In this document: in pieces, positions 18,382 through 26,041 of the stretch | How positions within the stretch are numbered: position 1 is the first letter of the stretch | Layout of the letters: each line of letters begins with the position of its first letter | Assembly: GCA_965216035.1 (NCBI GenBank) | Contig: CBDCFM010000021.1 | Span: 620,001-684,000 of the forward strand | Reading direction: 5' to 3' | Source of the DNA: G963664115 sp965216035 | Lineage (GTDB): Bacteria; Acidobacteriota; Terriglobia; 20CM-2-55-15 | DNA: 64,000 nucleotides | Translations under genes and position numbers: made by a program | Notes under the pieces: generated by a model | Database searches by the model: none | Told to the model about the DNA's origin: nothing | The model's input: only the letters and a program-made list of their open reading frames with translations

Positions 18382-19256
18382 TACGAACCGGGCCGACGCG
18401 ACAACTCGATGCCAAAGCCTTTGATGCAGAGGGTGGCGATCGCAAGCACGCAGAAAAACATCAGTATCGAGACTGCCGATCCGAGGCCGAGGTTTAGCCG
18501 CGTAATCAGAGTATTGTAGCCGACGATTGACAGCGATTCAGTCCCTTGTGCGCCCCGAGTCTGGATGAACACCGTATCGAAGATGCGAAAGGCATCGAGA
18601 GTTCGAAACAGCAACGCGACCCCGATCACCGGTCGCATCAGGGGTAGCGTCACCTTGAAGAAGCGCTGTATCGCAGTGGCTCCGTCCACTCGTGCGGCGC
18701 GTCCCAGATCCTCGGGAATCAGTGTGAGGCCGGCGAGCAGCAGCAGGGCCATGAAGGGCGTGGTCTTCCAGATTTCGGTCTGGATGATGACGAAAAAGGC
18801 TGACCCGCGTTCGGCGAGCCATGCACCCTCAAGCCCAAGCAATGCGTTGATGAAGCCCGTCGTAGGGTCAAAAGCGAAGCGCCAGCTCATGGCCGCAACC
18901 ACAGTGATTATGCCCCAGGGTACGAGCAGCGAGGTGCGCACGATCTGCTTCCCAACAAGGGCGTGATGCATGATAAGGGCGAAAACGAAGCCGAGCACGA
19001 GTTCGATGGATACAGAGGCGACGGTGATGACCAGGGTGTTGAGCACCCCCTGCCACCACACTTCGGAGCTCAGCACGGCCGAGTAGTTGCCGAGCCCAAT
19101 GAACTGACGCTCGTCGGGGAAACGAAGGTCATAGCGAAACAGCGACAGCCAAACGGCGTGGAGCATAGGATAGGCGGTTACAACCAGCATGGTGATCACC
19201 GCCGGCGCGCAGAGCAACCAGGCGATCCGATGCCCGGCGACGGTAGGCGGTTTCAG
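18381..19256 (-). CDS. sugA: Sugar ABC transporter permease, SugA/MalF type; probable CTG start
   Basis: An inner-membrane permease with motifs close to mycobacterial SugA: VTAYPMLHAVWLSLFRYDL, FIGLGNY, WKTTPFMALLLLAGLTLIPE and the coupling loop DLGRAARVDGATAIQRFF. The only canonical-type start in frame is TTG at 19217, which falls inside the first membrane helix and leaves no N-terminal tail. Reading from a CTG at 19256 restores a basic tail (KPPTVAGHRIAWLLC). That codon overlaps the binding-protein stop as CTGA and has GGAGGG six bases upstream. It is therefore the preferred start, though CTG starts are rare. About 291 residues. Confidence 0.8.
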   Translation of the reverse strand: MKPPTVAGHRIAWLLCAPAVITMLVVTAYPMLHAVWLSLFRYDLRFPDERQFIGLGNYSAVLSSEVWWQGVLNTLVITVASVSIELVLGFVFALIMHHALVGKQIVRTSLLVPWGIITVVAAMSWRFAFDPTTGFINALLGLEGAWLAERGSAFFVIIQTEIWKTTPFMALLLLAGLTLIPEDLGRAARVDGATAIQRFFKVTLPLMRPVIGVALLFRTLDAFRIFDTVFIQTRGAQGTESLSIVGYNTLITRLNLGLGSAVSILMFFCVLAIATLCIKGFGIELSRRPGS

Positions 19257-20500
19257 AACAAGCCCTCCGAGCGCAGGGCCCGCCCAACCGCGTCGCGCAA
19301 GCGCTGGGCATCTACGACCGGATCGATTTCCCGCATGGGATGCAGAGTGCGGCTGATGGCAAGCGACACGTCGGAGTAGAGAGGGGTCTGGGGACGCTGC
19401 ACGGCGACCCGCAGGCTCTCGCGCAGCAGGTCCGCGAAGGGAAACGTCTGCAGGACATCTTCGTCATCATAGAGGGCGGCGGTCGTTGGCCCCAACCCGC
19501 CGAGGGTGGCTGCCAGTCGCTGATTCGGCTCAGAGGCGATGCACTGGGCTGCTTCGAAGGCGAGGTCGGGGTGGAGGCTGTGCGCGCCAATGCCGAGATT
19601 GATACCGCCGATGGTGACCCGGCTCGGCTGCCCGGGTAGGATCGCCGGCCAGCGCGCCCATCGCATCTGCTCGGCAACATCGGGGGCGTTGGCGTTCGCA
19701 CTCGGCCAAACGAAAGTGTAGTTGACCATGAAGCTGGACTCCCCCGCCTCGAACGCGAGCCGGGCGGAGTCTTCCCGCGAGGTGGCCAGCGAGGGATCAG
19801 CGGCAGGCGAAGTCGCGAGACGCTGCATGATTGAAAGCGCGCGACGCGTGGGCTCCTCCTTCAGCGAAACGGTCTGCCCGTCAGGTTCCAGTACCGAGCC
19901 GCCCGCAGAAGCGAGCAGAGAAACAAAGAAAACCGTGAGCCCTTCGTAGCGTTCTCCCTGCGCCTGAATTGTGCCTCGCCTGCCGAGGCGCTCGGCCGTG
20001 CGAATCATCTCATCCCAGGTTTCGGGCGACGCGTCGACACGGTCCGCGCGATACCAGAGAAGTTGGGTGTTCGTCGTAAAGGGGGCCGCCCACAGTCTCT
20101 GCTGGAACGTTGCGCTGTCGATGGCACTGGCCAGCCGGCCCTCGCGCGCCATGCCTGCGGCATCCTCCGGCCACTGCAGCACCCAGCCTGCCTGGGCGAA
20201 CTCGGCGGTCCAGATCACGTCCATGCCGACAATGTCGATGTTTGAGTCTCCGGCCGCGAGGCGGCGTACGAGTTGCTCGCGCTGCTGATCGGCATCTGCC
20301 GGGAGTGGGGTGAGCTCGATCCGATAGCGGCCCTCTGAGGCCTCGGCGCAGGCAAGCGCCGCCTGATGAAAGGCACCCGACGGCTCGTCGAAGACATACC
20401 AGCCAAGATGGGGTGTTTCCGGGACTCGCTCGGTGCAGCCCACTGAAGCGAGTGAAGTTAAACAGAGTACGATCCTGGTAGTGAGGCTTGCCCTTGACAT
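19253..20500 (-). CDS. lpqY: Sugar-binding lipoprotein, LpqY-like (probable trehalose)
   Basis: A 415-residue extracellular solute-binding protein. The leader ends in a lipobox (LASVGC, Cys at about 22), so it should be a periplasm-facing lipoprotein. Several segments match LpqY of the mycobacterial trehalose importer as I remember it: VIWTAEFAQAGW, AAPFTTNTQLLWYR, SARLAFEAGESSFMVNYTFV and SRVTIGGINLGI. It is the first gene of the operon with two permeases and an ATPase. In mycobacteria the system recycles trehalose released outside the cell; the same substrate here is inferred, not shown. Confidence 0.85.
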   Translation of the reverse strand: MSRASLTTRIVLCLTSLASVGCTERVPETPHLGWYVFDEPSGAFHQAALACAEASEGRYRIELTPLPADADQQREQLVRRLAAGDSNIDIVGMDVIWTAEFAQAGWVLQWPEDAAGMAREGRLASAIDSATFQQRLWAAPFTTNTQLLWYRADRVDASPETWDEMIRTAERLGRRGTIQAQGERYEGLTVFFVSLLASAGGSVLEPDGQTVSLKEEPTRRALSIMQRLATSPAADPSLATSREDSARLAFEAGESSFMVNYTFVWPSANANAPDVAEQMRWARWPAILPGQPSRVTIGGINLGIGAHSLHPDLAFEAAQCIASEPNQRLAATLGGLGPTTAALYDDEDVLQTFPFADLLRESLRVAVQRPQTPLYSDVSLAISRTLHPMREIDPVVDAQRLRDAVGRALRSEGLF

Positions 20501-20529
20501 CTTATGTGCGATCAGAACGCCGTGTGTGT

Positions 20530-20548
20530 TGTCGGAATGGCTCCGACA
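20530..20548. promoter_or_regulatory. Perfect inverted repeat upstream of the sugar transporter operon
   Basis: TGTCGGA and TCCGACA form a perfect 7-base inverted repeat with a 5-base spacer, about 30 bases upstream of the lpqY-like start. It could be an operator for a local repressor or a leader hairpin. No regulator gene is adjacent, so its role is speculative. Confidence 0.3.
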
Positions 20549-20753
20549 GAAGCACCGTTATGCTGTGAGACCGTCTCCAAGTTATACCACTCCACGCCTA
20601 AGTTTTTCGATTCTGCGTCGAGTCAATGTTCTGTGTTTGATCTGATGATTCTTGAGCCCAGACGATGCCTGAAATAGAGGGGTCGCCAGTCTTCAACCCC
20701 GAATTGCGCCCTGTGCGACGTTAAACTGAGAATACCTTAGAGAGGAGGACGAG

Positions 20754-21398
20754 ATGAAGACTCACATTGAAATGCTGAAGGAGATGGGTGTGGCTGAGCA
20801 TGACGCGCTTCAGTACATCAATGACCTGGAAGAATTGATCCCGCAATATGGTATTGGGGACTCGCAGGTGCGACTTGCGCATTTCTTTTCGCAAGTTCTC
20901 CACGAGTCGGGATCCATGCGCTACGACACGGAGAATTTGAACTACTCAGCGAAGGCATTGCGCTTGCTATTCAGCAAATACTTCAAGACTGACAAAGAAG
21001 CCTCACGCTATGCGAGGCAGCCCGAAAAAATCGCCAATCGGATTTATGCAAAGAGAATGGGCAACGGCGCGGAATCGAGTGGTGACGGATGGAAGTACCG
21101 CGGACGTGGATTCATTCAGCTGACGGGTAAGAAGAATTACAGAGCATTCGCCAAATGGATCGTAGACGATCGGATCATTGATCAGCCCGAATTAGTCGCC
21201 ACCGACTATGCGGTTCACTCTGCTGTGTTTTATTGGGATCACAATAAGCTCAACAAACTCGCAGATCAGGACGATGTCAAGAAACTAACGAAGCGAGTCA
21301 ACGGCGGCTATAACGGTCTTGCCCATCGTCGCGAATTGCATGGCAAGGCGAACGGATTGCTCGGGATGCTTGACCTCCCGTTAACCGTTGTTGCTTAG
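20754..21398 (+). CDS. GH19 chitinase/lysozyme-like protein
   Basis: A 214-residue protein of the glycoside hydrolase 19 fold as found in phage-type endolysins. The catalytic Glu is probably in SQVLHESGSMRYDTENLNYS, and the second acidic residue lies a little later. The segment GDGWKYRGRGFIQLTGKKNY is the family signature, and TKRVNGGYNGLAHRRELHGK is the typical C-terminal motif. There is no signal peptide, as in phage lysins released through holins. A GAGAGGAGG box precedes the ATG at 20754. No other phage genes are nearby, so it may be a domesticated lysin acting on peptidoglycan or a chitinase-like enzyme. Confidence 0.8.
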   Translation: MKTHIEMLKEMGVAEHDALQYINDLEELIPQYGIGDSQVRLAHFFSQVLHESGSMRYDTENLNYSAKALRLLFSKYFKTDKEASRYARQPEKIANRIYAKRMGNGAESSGDGWKYRGRGFIQLTGKKNYRAFAKWIVDDRIIDQPELVATDYAVHSAVFYWDHNKLNKLADQDDVKKLTKRVNGGYNGLAHRRELHGKANGLLGMLDLPLTVVA

Positions 21399-21648
21399 CC
21401 TTGGACAGGGCATACCGTTGTCGAATGGTTTCCTGCGATACGACAATTGCTCGTTCAGCATTCGAATCCTCGACTTCAGGAAAGATCATGCCGTATCTGG
21501 GGTAGATCCAAACGGCTGGACGGTTGATTTCTTGATGATGAAACACTCCAACGGGAGTTAGCCCAAACCTTAATTGACGAGATGTGAAACGTAAAAACCA
21601 GCATTCGATTTGTGGCCGGCAATTGCAACCGTGCGATCAGAAGAAAAT

Positions 21649-21984
21649 ATGGGCTTGCGGTTCACAATGATCGGAACGGTGTGCGGTGCTGCGGCCAGCG
21701 TTGTAGTACTTGTGTTGATGTCCTTGATTTTCGCATCTGGAGAACCATCAACGGGTGGGGCCGCAGGGGCGGAAGCGGGCGCGTTTCTGCTCGCGACCAT
21801 CGCCGGGCTGCCGTTCTCACTCGTTTTCGTATACATCGCACAAGGCACGAGCCGGCTGGCCCGGCTCGCGATCGGGTCGATGCCCGTGGCTAATGGGGCT
21901 CTGGTTGGCGCTGTAGTGGAAGTGTCCCTGGCAATCGTTCGATCACTTCAAGAGCGATGGAGAACAAGGCACGAGCCGGCTTAG
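21649..21984 (+). CDS. Small membrane protein of unknown function
   Basis: A 111-residue protein from the ATG at 21649, with AGAAGAA upstream; an in-frame start at 21610 would add 13 polar residues. Three hydrophobic segments are visible: MIGTVCGAAASVVVLVLMSL, AFLLATIAGLPFSLVFVYIA and ANGALVGAVVEVSLAIVRSL. No family was recognised. It lies 25 bases upstream of the VOC gene in the same direction and might be co-transcribed with it. Confidence 0.5.
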   Translation: MGLRFTMIGTVCGAAASVVVLVLMSLIFASGEPSTGGAAGAEAGAFLLATIAGLPFSLVFVYIAQGTSRLARLAIGSMPVANGALVGAVVEVSLAIVRSLQERWRTRHEPA

Positions 21985-22009
21985 TGGAAGTGGGAAACCT
22001 CAACTCACC

Positions 22010-22384
22010 ATGACCTACAAACTCTGTGCAATCCGTGTCTTCTGCTTCAAATGGCAGGAATCTCTCGACTTCTATAAGAACGTCATCGGTTTCCCGCTTG
22101 GCTACGTCGACGAGAGCATCGGCTGGGCGCAGTTCGATCTTGGGGGACCATCCATCGGCCTTGAGCGTTGTCATCGAGATGATCCAGAATCAAGAGATCT
22201 TGTGGGTCGGTTCGTCGGCATATCGATCGCGGTGGACGATATCGAGACGCTGTATACATCACTCAAGTCCAAAGGCGTTGAATTCGATGGCCCACCTGAG
22301 AAACAGCCCTGGGGCGGCACGCTCGCCCACTTCAAAGATCCGGACGGCAACGTCCTCACTTTGCTTGGTGGGACCCGCGCCTGA
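22010..22384 (+). CDS. VOC (glyoxalase/bleomycin resistance) family protein
   Basis: A 124-residue single-domain protein with the beta-alpha-beta-beta-beta repeats of the vicinal oxygen chelate fold. Visible elements are LCAIRVFCFKWQESLDFYKN, VIGFPLGYVDESIGWAQFDL, FVGISIAVDDIETLYTSLKS and the ending HFKDPDGNVLTLL. In the family the metal is held by His/Glu residues of the paired modules. Here the first position is not the usual His (RVFCF), so metal binding and enzyme activity are uncertain. It could be a lyase, dioxygenase or binding protein. Confidence 0.82.
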   Translation: MTYKLCAIRVFCFKWQESLDFYKNVIGFPLGYVDESIGWAQFDLGGPSIGLERCHRDDPESRDLVGRFVGISIAVDDIETLYTSLKSKGVEFDGPPEKQPWGGTLAHFKDPDGNVLTLLGGTRA

Positions 22385-22440
22385 CACTGCGACCTGATTT
22401 CTGCCCGCCCTCGCTCTGAGCCGGGCGGCTGGCTGTGCAC

Positions 22441-23886
22441 TTAGATGGCATAGTGGGCGCTGTTGATGGCAAAGGTTTCAGCGTCAACACAACGAACGAT
22501 CTGCCGCTCATGCTGATCGGGATGCGACAGGTCCGCGCTGAACGCCTGCGGCAGCAGTTGCCGGCCCGGATCGGTGACCACTTTCACCATGGGCTGAGAT
22601 ATGTGATCCAAATCGGTGTTGGCCTGTGTCACCACCGCGATTTCTGAAGATCGGAGCATCACGGTCGAGCCCACTGGAAACACGCCCATGCAGTTGATGA
22701 ATGCCTTGACGAGCGCCGGGTCGTACCGGACGCCTCTGCTTTCGTGGAGTGTTGAAATAGCCTCATCCGGCAGGAATTGTCGCCCGTAGATTCTCTTTGT
22801 GGTCATCGCGTCAAACCTGTCCACGATACTGGTGACCCGGGTAAACAGGTCCTGTTGCTTCAGAAACCGGAGCTTCGGGTAACCCTGACCATCGTATTGC
22901 TTGTGGTGCTGCAGGGCCGTCAAGATCTGTTGAACCATCAATGGGTCGGATGCGACCAGCGGAAACAATGTGCGGGCCGCGAAGACGGTGTGATTGCCCA
23001 TCGTCGCCCACTCTTCTTCGTTCAACGATCCGGGTTTGTTGAGCACTTCGAGAGGAATGTGAACCTTGCCCATGTCGTGGTACAGAGCGCTGAGCCCGAG
23101 TTGAGCCAGGTCGTTGCGCTGAAAACCCAGCTTGCGACCGAACGCGATCGCAATGACGCATACATTGACCATGTGGTTGAACGTGTAGTCATCGTGGCCC
23201 TTGATCGCACCCAACCCCAGCATAGAGAAACCTTCACCATCGCTGGCACTCAGGTCCACCAGTTTGTGGACGACCCTCTTTGCCTGCCGGACGCTCATAT
23301 CGGCAGGTGAATTCACCGTGGTGACACACTCACGGATGAAGTCGAGCGCTTCCTGGTAGGTCTGTATCGCGCGCTCCCTTCGATCTCCGGGCTGAAATTG
23401 CTGATCTTCTTCATCGATGAGATCAAGGAAAGCGACTCCATGCCCCCCGAGCTTGATGAGTTCCCGATTGAACAGGTCGACTCCCTCTTCGCTTAGGGAA
23501 GTGTGACGGCTGAACACAGTACACACGGCCGCAAGGGCCTGCCGGGAGGGGACTTCCGTAAATTGGATCCCACCCATACCACGTTTCATGAGCTCAACCC
23601 CGACAAAGCTGAATGTTCGAAGTAGCCTGAGTTCGGTCCGGATCCGCTCCTTGTTGACGTAAAACTGAGACCGCGCCCGCTCAATGTCAATTTGTGGCTC
23701 ATGCTTAAGGATGCTTGCGACCGCCGACCGAACACGGCTGATTGGGTCGTCGAACACTTTATTGGCAGCGCCATAGAGCTGGGCGTTGCGGAACAGCACG
23801 GACATCTGGCCTAGGATCTCGTGATAAAGAGGTGTGAGATCGTCTCGTTTCTGGCCCCCGCCTGATTCGGAACGTGTCTGACTCAT
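22441..23886 (-). CDS. HD-GYP domain protein, probable cyclic di-GMP phosphodiesterase
   Basis: A 481-residue soluble protein starting at the ATG at 23886, which overlaps the previous stop as ATGA. The C-terminal half is an HD-GYP domain: ALYHDMGKVHIPLEVLNKPG carries the HD pair, GNHTVFAARTLFP a later ligand, and HHKQYDGQGYPKL the GYP signature (the usual HHE is HHK here). The N-terminal half (about 1-210) has no clear family and includes a part shared in style with the upstream gene product (both begin with a long helix and the same kind of FYVNKERI/VYLREK edge strand). No receiver or membrane domain is present. It is the last gene of a tightly overlapping three-gene operon. Confidence 0.85.
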   Translation of the reverse strand: MSQTRSESGGGQKRDDLTPLYHEILGQMSVLFRNAQLYGAANKVFDDPISRVRSAVASILKHEPQIDIERARSQFYVNKERIRTELRLLRTFSFVGVELMKRGMGGIQFTEVPSRQALAAVCTVFSRHTSLSEEGVDLFNRELIKLGGHGVAFLDLIDEEDQQFQPGDRRERAIQTYQEALDFIRECVTTVNSPADMSVRQAKRVVHKLVDLSASDGEGFSMLGLGAIKGHDDYTFNHMVNVCVIAIAFGRKLGFQRNDLAQLGLSALYHDMGKVHIPLEVLNKPGSLNEEEWATMGNHTVFAARTLFPLVASDPLMVQQILTALQHHKQYDGQGYPKLRFLKQQDLFTRVTSIVDRFDAMTTKRIYGRQFLPDEAISTLHESRGVRYDPALVKAFINCMGVFPVGSTVMLRSSEIAVVTQANTDLDHISQPMVKVVTDPGRQLLPQAFSADLSHPDQHERQIVRCVDAETFAINSAHYAI

Positions 23887-24374
23887 GTTTTGATGACACT
23901 CCGTTTCGAAAGCTCGCGACAAACAGACCGGGCAACCCGATCTCCCGTTTTCATCAGCTGCCCGAGAGCGCGGCCAGCTCCGTCACGTCGCATGCTCGCT
24001 AGAGCCAGCGCCGCCGCCATCGACGTTTCCCGATCTCTCTGTTTCGCGAACCACCGTCGTTTGGCCGGTTGGACTTGACCGGACAACCAAGTGATATTTT
24101 CATCGTCCGAAGCGAGGCGGGCCGCCGCAGTAAAGACCCTCCGCTTGTTGTCGATTGCCTGCTGTGAGAAGTCCGGTGCCTCCGCCATGGCTCGAAGGTC
24201 TGGCACGAGGTCCGGATGTCCAGATCGCTCGGTCATTTTCAACATCGCCGAGCGTACCTTTGCACTGGGATCCCGCAGGAGAGATCGCCAGGCTTCACCG
24301 GTGGGTCCGGGCTGGTAGCGATCGAGTGAGAGAGCCAGCGTGAGGCGCGTCTGCTCGTCGGACCTCTTAATCAA
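23883..24374 (-). CDS. HEAT-repeat-like protein
   Basis: A 163-residue alpha-helical protein. The pattern WRSLLRDPSAKVRSAMLKMT and the following PDLRAMAEAPDFSQQAI resemble HEAT or PBS-lyase-type helical repeats. The start is TTG at 24374, overlapping the upstream stop as TTGA, and the stop overlaps the HD-GYP start as ATGA. Such tight coupling suggests the three products act together. It may have been part of one longer helical protein with the upstream gene, since both ends of the junction are helical repeats. Confidence 0.6.
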   Translation of the reverse strand: MIKRSDEQTRLTLALSLDRYQPGPTGEAWRSLLRDPSAKVRSAMLKMTERSGHPDLVPDLRAMAEAPDFSQQAIDNKRRVFTAAARLASDDENITWLSGQVQPAKRRWFAKQRDRETSMAAALALASMRRDGAGRALGQLMKTGDRVARSVCRELSKRSVIKT

Positions 24375-25600
24375 CTCTGGAGTACTGGAGCGCTCGAGAT
24401 GGGCCCGAGTTTAACTGCGATGTGAAGCAGTTCATGAATCAGAACGGATGGGATTGGACTTGAGAGTCCTCGCACAAACGCAGTCATCGCCTCCCGGGCG
24501 GCGGCGCCAAAGGATGCAACGGCGTCGCTGACTGTCCTCCGGTGATCTGGGTTCTCAAGCTCTGTCAGGTGCCTCAGTAAAGCGGGAGCTGCGGCCGGTT
24601 CAAGACAACGGAGATATTCTTCGAGAAGCGCGGGAGGAATGACATCCGGTCCCGGCATATCGGCTAACAATGCATCGACGTTCTTCGGTTTTGAAAGCGA
24701 GCTTCTGACAGCGCCTGTCAGAACCTGAAGCCTCTCCAGGTCTTCCGCACCGACCGTCACCTGAAAAAACTGCAGGAGCGCGCGGAGTGTGACAACCAGT
24801 TTCTCCGCCAGCTGCAGTTCGATCGTGCGCACGAGAACGTCTATGATGTTAAGACGCTCGTCCTCGGAAGGCTCCATTGTGATGAGCTCGGCGGCAAGCA
24901 TGAGAATCGATTCCATGGAGTTCCGTTCGTTCTCTCCGACCAATTGCGCGCAGATTCCGTCAAGTTCCTCCTCAGTTAGGTGGCATTCCTCCGTGGGAAC
25001 GTGGGCCGCGGGTTGCTCGATTGCAGCAACGCTAACCTCAACCTCCGGAGCCTGAACAGTCGCTGACGCGAGTTGATCGCTCACACGGGAAGCTGCTCGG
25101 TCCGGGTGCAGCGTATCCAACGCGACGTAGCGGATGAAATGAAAGTTGCACTCCCAAAACATTGTGACCAGATCGCCGTGTTCATTCGCCTTGCCGCTCA
25201 TCTGCTTCAGGCAAAACAGAAAATCGTGGATCTCCTCACGCGTGAGACCCGGCAAGAAGGTGATTTTCCGGATTCCGTCTCGAAAGAACAGGAAGCTCAA
25301 GCTGCCCGCTGCCTTCTCTCTCAGGTAGACTGAGTTTTCTTCCAGTAGGATTTCCGTCGCTCGAATCGCAAGACCCGTCCGTCCCCATGCCTCCAGGTAC
25401 GCAGCCATCTGCTGGGTGAGCGCGATCTCCATCCGCTTGCTTATTTCGTGATTGGTCTTGTAGAGCTGCAGAGACTTTAGCGTCTTTTCAAGCTGCATCA
25501 CCCAGCCTTTACAGGCCTGAATCTGCTCTTTCTCGAGGGCGGGAGACTCCGCACCTGCGTGGGGGACGGCACCTGGAGTTGAGTTGCGGGTGGTTTCCAT
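24371..25600 (-). CDS. Helical-repeat protein of an HD-GYP operon
   Basis: A 409-residue soluble protein. The N-terminal region (GWVMQLEKTLKSLQLYKTNH to RDGIRKITFLPGLTREEI) forms a helical and edge-strand module like that seen at the start of the downstream HD-GYP protein. The C-terminal part has HEAT-like helices (ALLRHLTELENPDHRRTVSD, AAREAMTAFVRGL). No catalytic motif is seen. Proteins of this build often serve as partners of HD-GYP or two-component outputs; this is inference from context. It is the first gene of the operon. Confidence 0.6.
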   Translation of the reverse strand: METTRNSTPGAVPHAGAESPALEKEQIQACKGWVMQLEKTLKSLQLYKTNHEISKRMEIALTQQMAAYLEAWGRTGLAIRATEILLEENSVYLREKAAGSLSFLFFRDGIRKITFLPGLTREEIHDFLFCLKQMSGKANEHGDLVTMFWECNFHFIRYVALDTLHPDRAASRVSDQLASATVQAPEVEVSVAAIEQPAAHVPTEECHLTEEELDGICAQLVGENERNSMESILMLAAELITMEPSEDERLNIIDVLVRTIELQLAEKLVVTLRALLQFFQVTVGAEDLERLQVLTGAVRSSLSKPKNVDALLADMPGPDVIPPALLEEYLRCLEPAAAPALLRHLTELENPDHRRTVSDAVASFGAAAREAMTAFVRGLSSPIPSVLIHELLHIAVKLGPISSAPVLQS

Positions 25601-25926
25601 GCCTTTCGATTGTTACCGCCTAACCAGTATTGTCAACTTGAGATCCGAATGACGAACGGGTCTCCGATTCGCGCAGGTTTATCATGCAACAGTGACAAGT
25701 CCCCAGTCACGAAAGATCGTGCCCGCGACATCCGGCTATGGGCCGATTGTGATCCGTGCCTTCCCCATCGCAAAAGATTCAGAACGACACCGTCGTCGGC
25801 TCACGTTGAAAGTGCCTCCGACACCATCGTTTTTCGAGACTCGACCTTCTGATTGCTTCTAAATCCTCTCTCGGGTATCGTTCTATCGAGTTCTTCAGTC
25901 ATTCTGGTGGGCAGCACGCGTCGACC
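25601..25926. other. Intergenic region between divergent units, no gene recognised
   Basis: The stretch separates the minus-strand HD-GYP operon from the plus-strand kinase remnant and should hold promoters for both. No ORF here resembles a known protein. Confidence 0.5.
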
Positions 25927-26040
25927 ATGAATTCCGGCACACAACTCGGCCCGTACACCATCCTTTCCCCGGTCGGCAATGGCGGAAAGGGTGGACTGTG
26001 GCCGGGGTGCTGGGATGGGATGCTTGGAACGGCAGCCTGA
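25927..26040 (+). pseudogene. N-terminal remnant of a Hanks-type Ser/Thr protein kinase
   Basis: From the ATG at 25927 the frame reads MNSGTQLGPYTILSPVGNGG and then becomes meaningless, ending at a TGA at 26038. The recognisable part matches the very start of bacterial Ser/Thr kinases (LGxYxIxxxLGxGGMGxVY), just up to the glycine-rich loop. The rest of the kinase domain (Lys, catalytic loop, DFG) is absent. The following gene, in another frame, begins with what looks like the linker after a kinase domain. The simplest reading is an internal deletion of roughly 270 codons. Confidence 0.6.
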
Positions 26041-26041
26041 T

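Noticed and set aside
21440..21480. Possible tRNA (a TTCGAATC-like string)
   Set aside because: No cloverleaf arms fit around it. No tRNA was found anywhere in the window.
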